Assembly (NCBI GenBank): GCA_903820955.1
Contig: CAIJJH010000077.1
Location: 1-19,973 of the forward strand
Origin: an uncultured Micrococcales bacterium
GTDB lineage: Bacteria; Actinomycetota; Actinomycetes; Actinomycetales; Microbacteriaceae
Length of the DNA: 19,973 nt
Reading direction: 5' to 3'
A program made the translations under genes and the position numbers. The first letter of the stretch is position 1; the number at the start of each line of letters is the position of its first letter. Below, piece after piece: positions 17,192 through 19,973 of this stretch. The notes beneath the pieces were generated by a model. That model was given only the letters and a program-made list of their open reading frames with translations. It did not search any database and was not told the DNA's origin.

Positions 17192-18598
17192 TTACGACTT
17201 GATAAAGGTTTCAACTTCTCGAGTTATCGATTTAACGACCTCATCGTTTTTGGCTTCGCAGTTGAATCGCAACAGCGGCTCGGTGTTCGATGTTCGAAGG
17301 TTGAACCACCACCAGTTTTCGGTGTCTATAGAGGTAAAAGTCACGCCGTCCAGTTTGTCGGTGGTTGCACGGTCAGCGAACGCCAATTCGACGGCGGCAA
17401 TGATCGACTTAGCGTCAGAAACCCTGTGATTGAGCTCACCGCTGGCGAAGTACGGGTCGTACTTGGCGGCAAACTCGCTCAGCGGCTTGGCTTGATGGCC
17501 GAGTGCTGAAAGCACGTGCATAGCCGCCAACATGCCGTTGTCTGCGCCCCAGAAGGCCTTGAAATAATAGTGGGCCGAGTGCTCGCCACCGAAGATTGCG
17601 TCTTCGGCAGCCATTTGGTCCTTGATTAAAGAGTGACCAACACGAGTGCGAACGGCGCGAGCACCGGCTGCTTCGATTGCCTCGATGCAGGCACGTGAAG
17701 TCAATAGGTTGTGCAAGACCGTAACTCTCGCACCAGGGTTTGTTGCCTGCTCGCGAGCAATCTCTCGTTCGGCAACGATTGCAGCTACCGCCGACGGGGT
17801 TACCGCCGCGCCGGTTTCGTCGATTACGAAGCAGCGGTCGGCGTCGCCGTCGAAGGCCAGACCGATGTCGGCACCTTGCGCGATGACTGCTTTTTGCAGG
17901 TCGACGAGGTTTTTAGGGTCGAGCGGATTCGCCTCGTGGTTTGGGAAGTTTCCGTCCAGTTCGAAATACATCGGAACTATTTCTAGCGGTAGTTTTGCAA
18001 GCCCTACCGCGTCGCCCAACACGGCCGGAACCGTGAAACCGCCCATGCCGTTACCAGCATCGACGACAACTTTGAGTGGGCGAACGTTTTCCAGGTTCAC
18101 CAACTGGCGCAGGTAGGCGCTGTATGCGGCGAGGGTGTCCAACTCTCTAAAACCGCCCTCTCGAGCCAGTTTGTCGATGCCGGTTTCGAGATAAACATTC
18201 GCGCGATCACGAATTGCGGCGAGCCCGGTGTCGAGCGAGATTCCCCGAGCTCCGGCACGAGAAAGCTTGATGCCGTTATAGGCGGCTGGGTTATGGCTGG
18301 CCGTAAACATTGCCGATGCGGCGTTTAGAGTGCCCGAGGCGAAGTACGACTGATCGGTTGAACAAAGACCGAGTGAAACCACATTGCCACCGCGAGACCG
18401 GGCTCCCCTGGCAAAAGCTGCGGCGAATACCGGTGAGGAGTCTCGCATGTCGTGACCAACCACGACGTCCTTGCCAGCTAGCTCGAGTTCGTCGAGGAAC
18501 CCGGCGGCCACTGCTTCGACCATTTCTTCGGTAAGTTCGACGCCCACCAAACCTCTGATGTCATAGGTTTTTACGATTGCGTTCAAGCTTGGGGACAT
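17192..18598 (-). CDS. manB: Phosphomannomutase/phosphoglucomutase
   Basis: The enzyme interconverts hexose 6- and 1-phosphates and so feeds GDP-mannose or glucose-1-phosphate into glycan and cell-envelope synthesis. The 468-residue product has the four alpha-D-phosphohexomutase landmarks: the phosphoserine loop TASHNP (serine 101), the metal loop DGDADR (250-255), the sugar-specificity loop GGEHSAH (337-343) and the phosphate-binding loop RTSNTEPLLR near the C-terminus. The sugar loop has alanine where G-E-H-S-G-H is usual, a mild change. Whether mannose or glucose is preferred cannot be read from the sequence; manB is used because of its place beside the Rv3259-type gene and upstream of ahcY. 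It heads the long minus-strand run. A TAGAAT box seven bases before its ATG suggests a leaderless transcript. Confidence 0.94.
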   Translation of the reverse strand: MSPSLNAIVKTYDIRGLVGVELTEEMVEAVAAGFLDELELAGKDVVVGHDMRDSSPVFAAAFARGARSRGGNVVSLGLCSTDQSYFASGTLNAASAMFTASHNPAAYNGIKLSRAGARGISLDTGLAAIRDRANVYLETGIDKLAREGGFRELDTLAAYSAYLRQLVNLENVRPLKVVVDAGNGMGGFTVPAVLGDAVGLAKLPLEIVPMYFELDGNFPNHEANPLDPKNLVDLQKAVIAQGADIGLAFDGDADRCFVIDETGAAVTPSAVAAIVAEREIAREQATNPGARVTVLHNLLTSRACIEAIEAAGARAVRTRVGHSLIKDQMAAEDAIFGGEHSAHYYFKAFWGADNGMLAAMHVLSALGHQAKPLSEFAAKYDPYFASGELNHRVSDAKSIIAAVELAFADRATTDKLDGVTFTSIDTENWWWFNLRTSNTEPLLRFNCEAKNDEVVKSITREVETFIKS

Positions 18599-18604
18599 GC
18601 CCTA

Positions 18605-18635
18605 AATTCTACCTTCTGTGCTAAAAACTAGAATT
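18605..18635. promoter_or_regulatory. Divergent overlapping promoters with mirror-image -10 boxes
   Basis: AATTCTA (18605-18611) and TAGAATT (18629-18635) form an inverted repeat around 17 bp. The plus-strand TAGAAT ends 6 bases before the ATG at 18641; the minus-strand TAGAAT ends 7 bases before the manB ATG. Both distances put the start of transcription on the A of the start codon, as in leaderless actinobacterial messages. Each -10 box also occupies the other promoter's -35 position, so the two could compete for polymerase. No good ribosome site is present for the plus-strand gene. Confidence 0.55.
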
Positions 18636-18640
18636 GAACC

Positions 18641-19030
18641 ATGAGAACCCGAGGTTCGAAACACGGACGCCCGATGCGACACTTCGCGCTGGCTGGGCTG
18701 GGTCGCCGTGCCTACGGTTCGTTTGGCGACGTGGTTGCCGAAACCTGTCAGTTTTTGCGTGAAGAGTGGCCCGAAGAACTAGGCAAACTCAGCTGGCGGA
18801 TCCTCGATGCTCCGCGGCAGGTGATCGAAGGAAAACTGCCTCGCTGGCACGCCGACACGAAAAACCTGAGGATTACCATTTACCGACTCCCAATCCAGAG
18901 GCTGACTCACGTTCGGAGGCCTGACTCTCAAGACGAAAGATTTCACACCGAGCAGTTTGTTTTTTTCGCGGCCGGTGAACTGTTAGGAAAAGACCCGTGG
19001 GATCTGATGCCCGACCGTTTTAAGGACTAG
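18641..19030 (+). CDS. Metallopeptidase-fold (zincin-like) protein without zinc motif
   Basis: This 129-residue protein matches the actinobacterial family called 'metallopeptidase family protein' (Rv3259 type). It opens with a short basic segment rich in R, G and H. A helix with the FGDVVAETCQFLREEWPEEL pattern follows, then WRILDAPR, the strand NLRITIYRLPIQRL and a final helix. In canonical members that last helix carries H-E-x-x-H. Here the equivalent stretch is QFVFFAAGELLG (about 105-116), so both zinc histidines and the catalytic glutamate are absent and peptidase activity is doubtful. From memory many actinobacterial homologues share this loss. The gene is divergent from manB, as in M. 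tuberculosis, and its TAG stop shares CTAG with the stop of the convergent DUF5719 gene. Confidence 0.8.
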   Translation: MRTRGSKHGRPMRHFALAGLGRRAYGSFGDVVAETCQFLREEWPEELGKLSWRILDAPRQVIEGKLPRWHADTKNLRITIYRLPIQRLTHVRRPDSQDERFHTEQFVFFAAGELLGKDPWDLMPDRFKD

Positions 19031-19973
19031 CGCACTAAAACCGAAAGTTGACCCCCGAGGTTTTTGTAATCGATCACCGGAACTACCGAAATCAAGCCAC
19101 CGACGTCAATCACGAGGCTCGCCGAAACCGGAACGTTTGAGGAAATTTGCGAACCTGCCCCGGCTGGCACCGAAACGGTAATAGCAGTCGAGGGCGGGAT
19201 CGTGTAATTGGACGCACCAACGTTGACGACCGCTGGGGTCCTTCCAGGGTTGGCAATCGAAAGTTTACTTATCGCTCCCGCAGGTGCATTGAAAGCCACC
19301 GCTCTCGCTAGGGCGGCCACCGCCGGGGCCCAGGCAAAATCGGTTTGCGCCCCCTTGGTGCGACTCAGCCGAATCGAGGCCCTGATCGGTTGGCTCGAAT
19401 TTATGAACGCCACGTAATTGCCATCGACCAAGCCGGTTATCGGAATGTCCAGGCTGGAATTCGCGGCAACCACCTGTTGCACCACGGTTCCGAAAGTTTT
19501 CGCGCTACTGCCTAGGAACTGAGCGGTTACCGTTGCGTCCTTGGCGGAGGTCGACGTGATTCGAAGCATCGGAACCAGATCTGAATACGCTTCGTTCAGC
19601 TTTATGAGCTTTGCGGCGTCGACCGCTCCACGAATGAAGATGCCCGGGATGCTCAGACTCTTTGCTGGGTCTGTACTCGGGCCGACAAAGTCAACGCCGC
19701 CAGGGGTAAGACCTCGGATGGTTCTGGTCTCCAACCAAGTGCCGAGTGCTCCGCCCGAAGAAACGACGTGAACGGCGAAAGTCGATAGGTTTGGCGCTAA
19801 CCCTGAGATGGGGATTACAGCTGTCTTGAACTTTGGCACAGAGATGCTACTGAGCCCCGGCGCTGCCACGGAGCCACCTGTACCGATCAAATCAAGGTTG
19901 ACCGTGGAGTCGACGTCGGTTGGGTTTGACAGCACTACGAGCGTTTCACGACCGGGTGAGGTCGAACCGCCAA
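19027..19973 (-). CDS. DUF5719-family protein, C-terminal part (5' end beyond window)
   Basis: The frame is open across the right edge; about 315 residues of the C-terminal part are visible. GRETLVVLSNP at the edge and repeated beta-rich stretches (STVNLDLIGTGG, TVTAQFLGSSA, RTPAVVNVGAS) fit the extracellular, strand-rich DUF5719 proteins found in this chromosomal neighbourhood in Actinobacteria. The composition is rich in S, T, A, V and G with few charges, typical of an exported cell-surface protein. The signal peptide would be upstream, outside the window. A GTG at 19935 could be mistaken for the start, but the homologous reading continues above it. Function is unknown; a link with cell-surface glycans is suggested only by its usual neighbours. 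The stop overlaps the convergent gene at CTAG (19027-19030). Confidence 0.82.
   Translation of the reverse strand, partial: GGSTSPGRETLVVLSNPTDVDSTVNLDLIGTGGSVAAPGLSSISVPKFKTAVIPISGLAPNLSTFAVHVVSSGGALGTWLETRTIRGLTPGGVDFVGPSTDPAKSLSIPGIFIRGAVDAAKLIKLNEAYSDLVPMLRITSTSAKDATVTAQFLGSSAKTFGTVVQQVVAANSSLDIPITGLVDGNYVAFINSSQPIRASIRLSRTKGAQTDFAWAPAVAALARAVAFNAPAGAISKLSIANPGRTPAVVNVGASNYTIPPSTAITVSVPAGAGSQISSNVPVSASLVIDVGGLISVVPVIDYKNLGGQLSVLVR

Overview
The window reads as a stretch of core chromosome from an actinobacterium, most likely a small-genome member of the Microbacteriaceae such as the planktonic Luna-type lineages (Rhodoluna, Aquiluna, Pontimonas). The lineage guess is inference. It rests on an actinobacteria-only gene set (WhiB, MtrA/MtrB/LpqB, PdtaS, an Rv3235-family protein, DUF5719), moderate GC by eye, very tight packing and frequent TTG/GTG starts. 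No tRNA, rRNA, CRISPR array, insertion sequence or prophage was seen.

Layout. (1) 1-2573, minus strand: a BMP-family lipoprotein gene followed by a double-ABC ATPase that runs off the left edge, giving part of a nucleoside-type importer. A strong intrinsic terminator lies between the two genes, and a LacI-type palindrome lies upstream. (2) 2735-3583: a Bcp peroxiredoxin (+) converging on a small four-helix membrane protein (-). (3) 3731-7317: WhiB1-like regulator (+) converging on a minus-strand run of four genes: a small conserved protein, a SAF-domain (CpaB-like) membrane protein, a CpaE/ParA-like ATPase and the sensor kinase PdtaS. (4) 7434-7814: an Rv3235-family gene (+) with a near-consensus promoter. 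(5) 7811-18598, minus strand: manB, ahcY, mtrA, mtrB, lpqB, comF, hpf and secA, read right to left, mostly with gaps of 0-62 bp. (6) 18641-19973: a metallopeptidase-fold protein without zinc ligands (+) converging on a DUF5719 protein (-) that is cut by the right edge.

The order whiB1-pdtaS ... Rv3235-secA-hpf-comF-lpqB-mtrB-mtrA-ahcY ... manB-Rv3259 is the order I recall from Mycobacterium tuberculosis Rv3219-Rv3259, here compressed. tmk, manA and the DUF3499 gene, which sit inside the mycobacterial version, are absent. The genes cover protein export (SecA), ribosome hibernation (HPF), envelope and division signalling (MtrAB-LpqB), methyl-cycle recycling (AhcY), sugar-nucleotide supply (ManB) and stress or redox control (WhiB, Bcp, PdtaS).

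I found no clearly new defence or mobile system. The points most worth checking are: a pilus-type SAF/ATPase pair without the rest of a Tad locus, placed directly upstream of pdtaS; a 42-bp divergent spacer with two mirror-image -10 boxes that suggest leaderless transcripts both ways; and four convergent gene pairs that all overlap at their stop codons, two of them sharing a CTAG.
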